Source: an uncultured Clostridia bacterium (lineage in GTDB: Bacteria; Bacillota; Clostridia; Christensenellales; Borkfalkiaceae). From it: a stretch of 64,000 nt of DNA. Below, one piece after another: positions 24,838-32,621 of the stretch. A program made the translations under genes and the position numbers. The DNA is taken from positions 124,001 to 188,000 of the forward strand of contig CALVHL010000001.1 of assembly GCA_944327625.1 (NCBI GenBank), in the 5' to 3' direction. Positions within the stretch are counted from its first letter, which is position 1, and each line of letters starts with the position of its first letter. The notes beneath the pieces were generated by a model. The model was given only the letters and a program-made list of their open reading frames with translations. It made no database searches and was not told the DNA's origin.

Positions 24838-26325
24838 ATGAAAAAGAGATTTATGGCATTGACGGCGGCCGTTCTGTCGCTGAGTATGATAGCGGGCACG
24901 GCTGCGGGTTGTTCCAAGAACAGCGGAAGTGACGCAGTATCGTATATGTCGGTAGACATTAACCCTTCTGTGTCCTTTACGCTCGACAAACATGACAAGG
25001 TCCTGTCGGTAATCGCCGACAACGAGGACGGTCAGGTAGTGGTCTACGGCGAGGAATTCGTCGGACTGAGCGCGGAGGAAGCCCTCGACAAGCTTGCGGA
25101 GCTGTCGGTTAAACTCGGCTACCTCAACGAGGCAAACGTCGGCGTCAGCGTGACGGTTGCTGGCAAGGCGGACGATGAGGAGATAATCGCCGCGGCAAAG
25201 CGTTCGTTTGAAGCCAACGCGGGCGACCTCGATATAAACGTCTCCGACGGCGCTACGTTCGAGCTTCAGAGGGAGCTCAAAGCCGCAAAGGCCGTCTACG
25301 GCGCAGACGCCAACGTGCAGGGGCTCGACCTCGTAAAGTTCAGGCTGATAACCGAAGCGCAGATGGTTGACAATACGCTCACCGTAAGCGCGGCGGCAGA
25401 ACTCGACGCAAGCGAACTCATAGCGATAATCGAACAGGGCGCGAAGAAGATAGAGCCCTACGCGACGGCGGCTTACAACACGGCGGTTGCGGCGGCGCAG
25501 AGGGTTTACGGCGACCTCAAAGGTCAGCTCGTCGACACCATCTGGACGATCCCCTACACCAACGACATCGTCAACATAGTGACGGGCAACAGAAAGTATG
25601 ACGTCAACTACGGCGTAATATACAACCTCTATACGTCGTCCTCGCGCGTACTCGGCGCAGGGCTTGACGCGGCGGAAGTTGCGGCTCAGCTCGCCGAAGA
25701 GACGGCGGTTGCCGAGAGTGTGCTCGACGCGATAGAGCTTACGCTCCCCGAAGCCGATAGACAGGCGTTTGCCGACGGCGCAGACGGTAACAGCGACGGC
25801 AAGGTTACGGTTGCCGAGCTCGACGACTACTTCAACATATACTTCAAGAATATGACCGAAGAACAGCGTCAGGCGGCGGAGCAGCTTTTAAACGACGTAA
25901 TGGACGAAGTTCAGACGGTTGCAACGGAGATTGACGCAAGCATAGCCGACGAATACAAGGCGGCGCTCAATAAGCTCGGCGAAGACATAGTCAACCTCAT
26001 ACCCGACAGCATAGTTTCGACGGTAAACGAGTATGTGACCGAATTCAAGGGTATAGCCGAAGATATAGCCGAGGCGGCAGAGGGCAAGGAGCCCATGGCG
26101 GCGGCGTATGCGGCGAAGCAGGCGATTGACAACCGCGCAGAAATGATAATGCAGACCATGCGCGAAGACCTCACCGAGGAAGATCTCGCCGACGTCGAGA
26201 GCAGAATAGAAAAACTCAACGCAACTTTAAAGGAAGCGGAAGATAAGCTCAACGAGGCTATCGAACAGGCAAAGGCACAGGCTGAAAAGTATCTTGCCGA
26301 CCTCAAAGCAGAACGCGAAGCCTGA
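24838..26325 (+). CDS. Secreted lipoprotein carrying an RsgI-like module and an EF-hand loop
   Basis: 495 aa. Signal peptide with lipobox TAAGC (lipid Cys25). Residues about 35-145 repeat the module of the anti-sigma factor, with VDINPSVSFTLDKHDKVL (Asn42-Pro43), NEDGQVV and then GLSAEEALDKLAELS. There is no cytosolic or sigma-binding part. A helical middle follows, then DGNSDGKVTVAE (316-327), an exact EF-hand calcium-loop pattern, and a long charged helical C terminus (about 390-495, coiled-coil-like). The ATG at 24838 has GAGGT 7 nt upstream. Its own promoter-like motif matches that of the sigma gene, so it is a likely regulon member: decoy, feedback element or accessory sensor (inference). 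Confidence 0.8.
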   Translation: MKKRFMALTAAVLSLSMIAGTAAGCSKNSGSDAVSYMSVDINPSVSFTLDKHDKVLSVIADNEDGQVVVYGEEFVGLSAEEALDKLAELSVKLGYLNEANVGVSVTVAGKADDEEIIAAAKRSFEANAGDLDINVSDGATFELQRELKAAKAVYGADANVQGLDLVKFRLITEAQMVDNTLTVSAAAELDASELIAIIEQGAKKIEPYATAAYNTAVAAAQRVYGDLKGQLVDTIWTIPYTNDIVNIVTGNRKYDVNYGVIYNLYTSSSRVLGAGLDAAEVAAQLAEETAVAESVLDAIELTLPEADRQAFADGADGNSDGKVTVAELDDYFNIYFKNMTEEQRQAAEQLLNDVMDEVQTVATEIDASIADEYKAALNKLGEDIVNLIPDSIVSTVNEYVTEFKGIAEDIAEAAEGKEPMAAAYAAKQAIDNRAEMIMQTMREDLTEEDLADVESRIEKLNATLKEAEDKLNEAIEQAKAQAEKYLADLKAEREA

Positions 26326-26375
26326 AAAATCGGCTTACACTCAGCGACTGCATAGCCGGATTAGCAGCCGAAACA

Positions 26376-26407
26376 GGGGCGCGGGGCAACCCGCGCCCCC
26401 ATGTTTT
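26376..26407 (+). terminator. Terminator after lipoprotein gene
   Basis: Perfect 10-bp GC stem (26376-26385 with 26390-26399), loop GCAA, tail CATGTTTTT. Confidence 0.9.
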
Positions 26408-26428
26408 TATGCGGCTATTGAAAAACGC

Positions 26429-26457
26429 TTGACAAAATGCCGTTAAAGTTATAAAAT
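26429..26457 (+). promoter_or_regulatory. Sigma-A promoter of the preQ1-controlled operon
   Basis: TTGACA (26429-26434), 17-nt spacer, TAAAAT (26452-26457). Confidence 0.85.
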
Positions 26458-26479
26458 CACTGCAAAAATATACTTAAAC

Positions 26480-26556
26480 GGACAGTTCGTGACCATCCTG
26501 TCTTTAAACAAAACTATGGAAAACGGATGGGCGCATTTTGCGCTCTTTTCTTTTTC
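26480..26556 (+). promoter_or_regulatory. PreQ1-I riboswitch with terminator/antiterminator platform
   Basis: Stem P1 GACAG (26481-26485) with CTGTC (26498-26502), loop TTCGTGACCATC, then the A-rich tail TTTAAACAAAACTATGG. CCAT (26493-26496) in the loop can pair with ATGG (26516-26519) as the H-type pseudoknot of preQ1-I aptamers. An intrinsic terminator follows (GGGCGC 26529-26534 with GCGCTC 26540-26545, then a T-run). CCATCC (26493-26498) is also exactly complementary to GGATGG (26525-26530), which would make an antiterminator exclusive with both aptamer and terminator. PreQ1 binding should therefore stop transcription of the transporter gene. Confidence 0.85.
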
Positions 26557-26607
26557 TGTCGCGTTTTGAGGTTGGTCGCCTGCGCCGTGCGGAGTTAAAG
26601 TTTTAAG

Positions 26608-27366
26608 ATGAGACAGAAAATCAAAGACGAAATCAAAGAATTCAGGCTGCTCGTGAGGAGCGTCCCCGGCGTTGTCACCGCGCTCTTTATTATGTCGGTA
26701 TTTGCCATGAATTTGCTCGCCAACAAGAGCATTTCCTTGCCCTTCGACTGGCTTGCGCTCGACTGCGGCATAGTCGTTTCGTGGTTCGCCTTCCTCACCA
26801 TGGATATGGTTACCAAGCATTTCGGCCCCAAGGCGGCGACCGAACTCTCCGTCCTCGCAATACTCGTAAACCTCATTTTCTGTCTTCTCATGTTCCTCGG
26901 AAGTCTCATTCCCGGGGTGTGGGGCGAGAGCTATGTCGAGGGCAGCGAAAATATCATAAACGCCGCGCTCAACAAAACTTTCGGCGGCACGTGGTACGTG
27001 CTTGCGGGCAGTACGCTTGCATTCGTCGTATCGGCGCTCGTTAATAATTTCTCTAATTGGGGAATAGGCAAGCTGTTCAGAAAAAATCTCGATGGCAAAG
27101 CCGCATATTTCATGCGTTCCTACGTCTCGACGGCTGTCGGACAGTTTGTCGACAATCTCATATTTGCCTTCGCCGTCAGCCACGTCTTTTTCGGTTGGTC
27201 GGTCGTGCAGTGCATAACCTGTTCGCTTACGGGCATGGTCGCCGAACTTCTGTGCGAAGTGCTGTTCTCGTACTTCGGCTACCTCACCTGCAAGAAGTGG
27301 AAGAAGGAGAACGTCGGCGCGGAATACTTCGCTTTCGTTAACCGTGTAGGGGAGGAAAAGGCATGA
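26608..27366 (+). CDS. Queuosine-precursor transporter, VUT family (YhhQ-like)
   Basis: 252 aa integral membrane protein with about six helices. Family marks are FAMNLLANKSIS, FLTMDMVTKHFGPKAA and the late VGQFVDNLIFAFAVSHV segment of the VUT/COG1738 family, which imports preQ0/preQ1 for tRNA queuosine synthesis. The preQ1-I riboswitch directly upstream independently supports this substrate. GGAG lies 13 nt before the ATG, an unusually long gap. Its stop overlaps the following SDR gene by 4 nt. Confidence 0.9.
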   Translation: MRQKIKDEIKEFRLLVRSVPGVVTALFIMSVFAMNLLANKSISLPFDWLALDCGIVVSWFAFLTMDMVTKHFGPKAATELSVLAILVNLIFCLLMFLGSLIPGVWGESYVEGSENIINAALNKTFGGTWYVLAGSTLAFVVSALVNNFSNWGIGKLFRKNLDGKAAYFMRSYVSTAVGQFVDNLIFAFAVSHVFFGWSVVQCITCSLTGMVAELLCEVLFSYFGYLTCKKWKKENVGAEYFAFVNRVGEEKA

Positions 27367-28010
27367 AGGTACTTGTGACGGGCTCGTCGAACGGAATAGG
27401 CAGGGCAATCGCCCTTAAATTTCTTAAAGAGGGGCACGAAGTGACGGGGCTCGACATTGCGCCCGCGGGCATTGAAGCTGACAGATATTCGCATATCGTC
27501 TGCGATATATGCTCGAAAGAGCTTCCCGAAATAGACGGGGTGGATATACTCGTCAACAATGCGGGCGTTCAGGATTCGGGCAGGGATATAGAAATAAATC
27601 TCAAAGGCACCATTGCCGTAACCGAAAAATACGCTCTGCGCGAGGGGATAAAGAGCGTGCTTTTCATCGCCTCGGCAAGTGCACACAACGGCTCGGAATT
27701 TCCCGAATATGCCGCAAGCAAGGGCGGCATGATAGCCTATATGAAGAACGTCGCGCTGAGGGTGGCAAAATACGGCGCGACCGCCAACAGCCTTTCCCCG
27801 GGCGGCGTGACCACGTCGCTAAACGACAGGGTAATGAAGGACGAAAAGCTGTGGGCGCAGATTATGAATGAAACGCTGCTTCCCAAGTGGGCTTCCGCCG
27901 AGGAAATTGCAGAGTGGGCGTATTTCGTCACGGTCGTCAACAAGTCGATGACGGCGCAGGACGTTCTCATAGACAACGGCGAAATCGCCAAAGCTAACTT
28001 CATCTGGTAG
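27363..28010 (+). CDS. Short-chain dehydrogenase/reductase
   Basis: 215 aa, classical SDR Rossmann fold: TGSSNGIGRAIALKF (TGxxxGIG cofactor loop) at residues 6-20, NNAG near 64, catalytic Ser in ASASAHN and YAASKG (Tyr/Lys) near 118, and the substrate loop SPGGVTT. NAD(P)-dependent oxidoreductase, substrate unknown. The ATGA overlap with the queuosine-precursor transporter puts it under the same riboswitch, but no link to queuosine synthesis is visible. Confidence 0.85.
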   Translation: MKVLVTGSSNGIGRAIALKFLKEGHEVTGLDIAPAGIEADRYSHIVCDICSKELPEIDGVDILVNNAGVQDSGRDIEINLKGTIAVTEKYALREGIKSVLFIASASAHNGSEFPEYAASKGGMIAYMKNVALRVAKYGATANSLSPGGVTTSLNDRVMKDEKLWAQIMNETLLPKWASAEEIAEWAYFVTVVNKSMTAQDVLIDNGEIAKANFIW

Positions 28011-28134
28011 ACATAAGTAGTTGCGGTAATCTTCGCACTGCCGCAAAACAGTTAAACAAAGTCATTGCCCCGCTCGCCGAAAGGCTGTTTTCGCCCGTCG
28101 GGCACGGCAATATAAAACACGCATAAAGGGCGTT

Positions 28135-28159
28135 AGCCGCGGATATTCCGCGGCTTTTT
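28135..28159 (+). terminator. Terminator after the SDR gene
   Basis: AGCCGCGG (28135-28142) pairs with CCGCGGCT (28148-28155), loop ATATT, five-T tail. Confidence 0.9.
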
Positions 28160-28210
28160 GTATGTATTGGCAAGCGAAAAATAATTTCACATAACTATTT
28201 TTTATACTCA

Positions 28211-28239
28211 TTGAAAATTGTGTAAATATGTGATATAAT
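28211..28239 (+). promoter_or_regulatory. Sigma-A promoter of the cardiolipin synthase operon
   Basis: TTGAAA (28211-28216), 17-nt spacer, TATAAT (28234-28239). A small hairpin GGGTT/AACCC (28253-28266) lies in the leader just before the ribosome-binding site. Confidence 0.8.
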
Positions 28240-28278
28240 CTGCTTAAATGCAGGGTTTTACAACCCTCGGGGTGAATT

Positions 28279-28836
28279 ATGACAGACGGTCGGTTAGATT
28301 ACAGGACTGAGGACAGCCTTGTAATTTCCGTAAGGAAGGACAAAGAGTGGTCGATAAGGCAGAAATACAAGAAATTCGGCTGGGTGCAATACCGTATGAC
28401 GGACGACAGCGTGTACGAAAATATCGCGCATATCTACTTCAAGCGTCCGCACGACATCGCCCATAAGGACGAACTTCAGCTTCTGCAAGTCAATATGGAG
28501 ACGGCGGTAAACAGGCTTTCCAAGGCGGAGCGGTACAAAAATTATAAGTCAATGGCGTGGGGTACGGCAATCGCGCTCATTTCCTCGCTGTCCTTGCTTA
28601 TAGCCGTACTTTTGCCCCTTCTCTCCTTTGCGTTGCACCATCTGGTCGCCTGCGGCATTTTCGCCCTGCTTGCGATATTAACCCTTGCGATAGGTATTCC
28701 CGTAAACGCCAAACGGCGCGAGAGGGAGCAGACGGCTTACGACAAACTGACTTTGCAGCTCAATGCCGAGATCGACGGCATACTCAAACGGGCGGAACAG
28801 CTCATCGGGGTGAATGATGAAGAAAAACTATCCTGA
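28279..28836 (+). CDS. Two-helix membrane protein of unknown function
   Basis: 185 aa, family not recognised. Cytosolic N-terminal half rich in charge (to about residue 90), two adjacent membrane helices (about 93-113 and 118-140), then a charged helical C-terminal tail. It overlaps the cardiolipin synthase start by 20 nt, so the two are translationally coupled and it may be an accessory or regulator of that enzyme. RBS GGGGTG 5 nt upstream of the ATG. Confidence 0.7.
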   Translation: MTDGRLDYRTEDSLVISVRKDKEWSIRQKYKKFGWVQYRMTDDSVYENIAHIYFKRPHDIAHKDELQLLQVNMETAVNRLSKAERYKNYKSMAWGTAIALISSLSLLIAVLLPLLSFALHHLVACGIFALLAILTLAIGIPVNAKRREREQTAYDKLTLQLNAEIDGILKRAEQLIGVNDEEKLS

Positions 28837-30406
28837 AAGCAGACTGGGCAGAAATACCATAAGAAAAGCCGTCTATAACGACTATAAAGTAGTCAGAATA
28901 CAGACCGAAACCAACGGCTGGGGCGCGATAAAGACGCTCATAGTCGTAGGGCTTCTGGCACTTCAGCTGTCGGTAATCGTGCTCATCTACGTATTTTTGA
29001 GTTATCTCCTTAAATGGTACATGGCTTTTTCCTACGCGCTGTGTTTAGTCACCTGCGTTTACGTGCTGTCGACGAACAAAAACAGCCTTTCTAAGGCAGT
29101 CTGGATACTTTTCATTCTGCTTTCGTTCGGCTTCGGATATATCATCTATTTTCTGTCGGACGAGCGCATTTTCTTCGGTCGCTCCAAGCGCAGATATGCG
29201 GCAATTTTCAGCCGCGCTGAGAAGTTTAAGGATATTTCTTCGCCCGTCGACCGCCCAGAAACGGCTTGCGACGTCGGCTATCTGCAAAATACGGGCGGGT
29301 TTGTCGCCTATAATGACGCAAAGCTTAAATATTTTCCCTCGGGCGCGACCTTTTTCGACGACGTCCTCAATACGCTCAGAGGCGCTCAGAAATTTATCTT
29401 CATAGAGATGTATATAATCTCCGACGGCGTACTTCTCGACAGAGTGTACGACGTGCTGTCCGAAAAGGCGGCGGAGGGGGTTGACGTCAGGATAATCTAT
29501 GACTTTATCGGCTGTCATAAGACGCTCGGCGCGGCGTCTAAGAAAAAGCTTAAAAAAGCAGGCGTAAAATTACAGGAATTCAACCGCCTCACGCCGAGGT
29601 TTTCGGTCGCGCTCAATATCCGCGACCACCGCAAGTTCATAATCGTCGACGGCAGGACGGCGTATACGGGCGGCGTAAACCTTGCCGACGAATATATCAA
29701 TGAAAAGCGCATGTTCGGCTATTGGAAAGATTCGGGCATAAAGGTCGAGGGCAGGGCGGTCAATGCGTTCACGCTCTTTTACCTCAGACAGTGGGATTTC
29801 GTCACTCGCGCCGAGGAGGAGTATGCGCCCTATATGAACGCCTCCGACTGCCACTCGGGCGAAAGCCTCGTCATTCCGTATATCGACGGGCTGGAATTTG
29901 ACTATCGCATAGGCAAAAACGTATATGAAAATATGATAACGGGCGCAAGGCGGCGCGTATTCATAATGACGCCGTACTTCATACCCGACGACTCTTTCGT
30001 GCAGCTGCTCGTAAATAAGGCGCTTTCGGGCGTGGACGTAAGGCTCGTCATTCCCGGAATACCCGACAAGTCGTTCGTGTACAGCGTTACGCGCAATTTT
30101 GCCGAAAAGCTCCTGGATTCGGGCGTTAAGGTGTACTGTATGAAAAACAGCTTCGTGCACAGCAAGGTAATGCTCACCGAAAACTGCGCGGTTGTCGGCT
30201 CGATAAACTGCGACCTAAGAAGCTTTTATCAGCAATTTGAAAGCGCCGTCTATACCGATGATAAGGCGGTTATGGACGACATCGAAAGGGATTTTGAATA
30301 TACTATTTCCAATTCCGAACAGATAACCGACCAGAACAGAATGAGGAAAAATCTCATCCACCGCATATATGCGGGCTTATTGCACCTCGTCGCGCCCTTT
30401 ATGTAA
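28817..30406 (+). CDS. cls: Cardiolipin synthase (phospholipase D family)
   Basis: 529 aa. Two N-terminal membrane helices, a third near 100-120, then two PLD domains. HKD motif 1 is intact (RDHRKFIIVDG, His271). Motif 2 reads HSKVMLTEN (His448), with Glu455 where Asp is usual, followed by GSINCDLRSF. Makes cardiolipin from two phosphatidylglycerols at the membrane. Two adjacent ATGs exist (28814 and 28817); the second is better spaced from GGGGTG. Second gene of the operon. Confidence 0.9.
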   Translation: MKKNYPESRLGRNTIRKAVYNDYKVVRIQTETNGWGAIKTLIVVGLLALQLSVIVLIYVFLSYLLKWYMAFSYALCLVTCVYVLSTNKNSLSKAVWILFILLSFGFGYIIYFLSDERIFFGRSKRRYAAIFSRAEKFKDISSPVDRPETACDVGYLQNTGGFVAYNDAKLKYFPSGATFFDDVLNTLRGAQKFIFIEMYIISDGVLLDRVYDVLSEKAAEGVDVRIIYDFIGCHKTLGAASKKKLKKAGVKLQEFNRLTPRFSVALNIRDHRKFIIVDGRTAYTGGVNLADEYINEKRMFGYWKDSGIKVEGRAVNAFTLFYLRQWDFVTRAEEEYAPYMNASDCHSGESLVIPYIDGLEFDYRIGKNVYENMITGARRRVFIMTPYFIPDDSFVQLLVNKALSGVDVRLVIPGIPDKSFVYSVTRNFAEKLLDSGVKVYCMKNSFVHSKVMLTENCAVVGSINCDLRSFYQQFESAVYTDDKAVMDDIERDFEYTISNSEQITDQNRMRKNLIHRIYAGLLHLVAPFM

Positions 30407-30430
30407 CGGGCTTAACTTCACAGAAAAACA

Positions 30431-30467
30431 AAAATCCTCCGCCATTTTCGTGACGGAGGGTATTTTT
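30431..30467. terminator. Bidirectional terminator between cls and the permease gene
   Basis: CCTCCG (30436-30441) pairs with CGGAGG (30454-30459). T-run on the right (plus strand), A-run on the left (minus strand). Confidence 0.8.
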
Positions 30468-30490
30468 TATCAGTGCCGACTATATTTATT

Positions 30491-31789
30491 TTACAGTACC
30501 AGCGCGAGACAGCCGAGCGCCGCCGCAAGCGACACTATCGACACGCACGAGCCGTACAGTATGAAGTTGATATTGGAAAATCTCTGTCCGCTCTTTTTGG
30601 TTATTGCCGAGAACATTATTCCCGCAAGCGCGCCGACGGGCGAGAGGAGTGCGCCGAGGTTAGAGCCGATTATCGTCGCATATACCGCCGTAATTCCCGC
30701 ATTGCCCGAAGCTATTACCGAGGAGAACAGCACGCTCATCGGGATATTGTTGACGAGGTTGGAGGCGAGGTAAGAGCCAGCGCCGTATTCGATTAGTTCG
30801 TTGTACGAGAATGCGTCGGCTATATATTTGGTTATTCCCACCTTGTCGAGGGCGAGAACGATTACGAACATTGAAAGCACGAAGGGAATGAGCTGATAGG
30901 GCACTTTGCCCAGCGCGTGGCCGACGACAGTCGGCTTCTTGTGCCTGAAAAGACAAAGAAGGAGCGCAGAGATTATGAGCGTTATTGCGCATACGGCACA
31001 TTCGAGCCACATTTCCACGTTTATATATCCGCTTATCGCCAGCCCGACCGTGCATATCAGCAGAATTATAAGCCCGAGTATGCACAGCGGTTTGTCCTTC
31101 ATTTTGACGTCGATATTCTCGTCGGGGAGAATGATGGGTTGGGTTAAGGACTTTCTGAAAAGCAGCAGAAGGACGAGCAGCGAAACCGTGCCCGCCGCAA
31201 TCGTCGGGAGCAGCATTACCCTGACGTAGCCGAGGAAATCTATCCCCGCCGCCGTCGCTATGTAGAGGTTTGTCGGGTTGCCTATTATCAGCGCCATACT
31301 CCACGTGTTTGCCGCCGTAAATTCGGCGACGAGGTAGGGAGCGGGCTTAATCTTTCCGCTCTTGCAGAAATAGAGAATTATCGGCGTGAAAGTAAGTATT
31401 ATTACGTCGTTGGAGGTGAATACGGTGAGAACGGATACGGTGATATAGAGGAAGATGAACAGCTTTATCTTGCTTCTGCCCGATTTTTTGAGCACCTTGC
31501 AGGCGAGAAATTCAAAGAAGCCGCCCTCGTCGAGGAATATCGAAATTGCCGTGACCGAGATGAACAGCGTCAGTATTTTGAGCGGGTTTACCGCGCCCGC
31601 GCCGAGTATGCCGTCAATGCAGTCGCCGATAGTCAGCGGCGTAAAGGCAATCGCCGCAATCGCCCCGACGAGCGCGATAAAGGGATAGAGCGGCAGAATA
31701 AACTTGCCAAGCCCTATATCGGGCTTCAAAAGTACGCAAAGTACTAAGCATATACACGTAAGAACGGCTATGACAATGGTTGCAATCAT
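30491..31789 (-). CDS. ArsB/NhaD-type (ion transporter superfamily) permease
   Basis: 432 aa with about 11-12 membrane helices. VFTSNDVIILTFTPI, ANTWSMALIIGNPTNLYIA and ASNLVNNIPMSVL are the paired inverted-repeat motifs of the ArsB/CitM-like anion permease superfamily. Substrate (arsenite, dicarboxylate or other anion) cannot be assigned, and no arsR or arsA is adjacent. The frame runs upstream to 31828, but the ATG at 31789 has GGAG 8 nt before it and starts the first membrane helix. Confidence 0.85.
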   Translation of the reverse strand: MIATIVIAVLTCICLVLCVLLKPDIGLGKFILPLYPFIALVGAIAAIAFTPLTIGDCIDGILGAGAVNPLKILTLFISVTAISIFLDEGGFFEFLACKVLKKSGRSKIKLFIFLYITVSVLTVFTSNDVIILTFTPIILYFCKSGKIKPAPYLVAEFTAANTWSMALIIGNPTNLYIATAAGIDFLGYVRVMLLPTIAAGTVSLLVLLLLFRKSLTQPIILPDENIDVKMKDKPLCILGLIILLICTVGLAISGYINVEMWLECAVCAITLIISALLLCLFRHKKPTVVGHALGKVPYQLIPFVLSMFVIVLALDKVGITKYIADAFSYNELIEYGAGSYLASNLVNNIPMSVLFSSVIASGNAGITAVYATIIGSNLGALLSPVGALAGIMFSAITKKSGQRFSNINFILYGSCVSIVSLAAALGCLALVL

Positions 31790-31951
31790 ATTGTGAACTC
31801 CGCATCTGTAATAAAAACCGAATAGCATTATAGCACATATTTCAGGCAGTACAAACTATTTTAAGACAAAAAAAGTCCGTCTTATGAATATTTGCGCTTG
31901 TGTGCAGATAATGTTCGGTATTACCTTGAAAAGGTCGGAATATTATATTAT

Positions 31952-32605
31952 ATGTCTGATCTTAAAAATTGCAGGAGGGCGGCGGTGACCGCGCTTGCCG
32001 TCGCCCTCCTTTCACTCTGCCCGTTTCTTGCAGCCTGCAAGAGGGAGTTGGGCTTTGAAGCTAAATTTTACTATGTGTGTTACGACTGCCCGACGGACGC
32101 CGTTTCGGCAAGTTCAATCTCCTCGCTCGTTTCAAGCTACGGCGGCGCGGGCTATATCGTGCTCGTCGACGGCGAATACTACGTCACGGTTTCCTGCTAT
32201 TATACGGAGAGGGAGGCGGCGTCGGTGGTCGCCGCACTCGGCGAAAAGCAGCTCCCATGCAAGGCGGTAGAGGCGGAGAGGAGCGACTATTTCGTACCCG
32301 CCGCCCGCGCCGAATATGCCGAAAGGCTGTTGTCGGAGCTGAAAACGCTCCTTTCGCTGTCGAAGATCTGCTACGACCTCGCAAACTCCATGGACGAGTA
32401 CGCCGTCGACCAGAGTGCGGCAAAGTCCGTGCTTGAAGACGTGCGCGTTTCGCTCTCGGCGCTTGAAAGGCGGGACGCGCTCGGCGGGGGGATCGAACGG
32501 ATAATTGCCGAATGTGACGACGTTTCGGGCGGCTATATTCTGTCGAGGGACGTCAGACGCTTGCAGATTGTGCTGTGCGACGCTATAATAAATGCCGAGA
32601 TATGA
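31952..32605 (+). CDS. Putative lipoprotein with SPOR-like repeat
   Basis: 217 aa. Signal peptide with lipobox LAAC (Cys29). Residues about 35-95 (FYYVCYDC...GGAGYIVLVDGEYYVTVSCYYTEREAASVVAAL) have the strand-helix-strand pattern of SPOR-like peptidoglycan-binding domains; the rest is helical. The family is not firmly identified. The frame is open from 31892, but the signal peptide starts at 31952. No strong ribosome-binding site or promoter was found. Precedes an SDR gene by 16 nt. Confidence 0.6.
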   Translation: MSDLKNCRRAAVTALAVALLSLCPFLAACKRELGFEAKFYYVCYDCPTDAVSASSISSLVSSYGGAGYIVLVDGEYYVTVSCYYTEREAASVVAALGEKQLPCKAVEAERSDYFVPAARAEYAERLLSELKTLLSLSKICYDLANSMDEYAVDQSAAKSVLEDVRVSLSALERRDALGGGIERIIAECDDVSGGYILSRDVRRLQIVLCDAIINAEI

Positions 32606-32621
32606 TGCGAGGTGCAAAAAG

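Noticed and set aside
31926-31954. TTGAAA-N17-TATATG as a promoter for the SPOR-like lipoprotein gene
   Set aside because: The supposed -10 box overlaps the start codon itself, so it cannot drive this gene.
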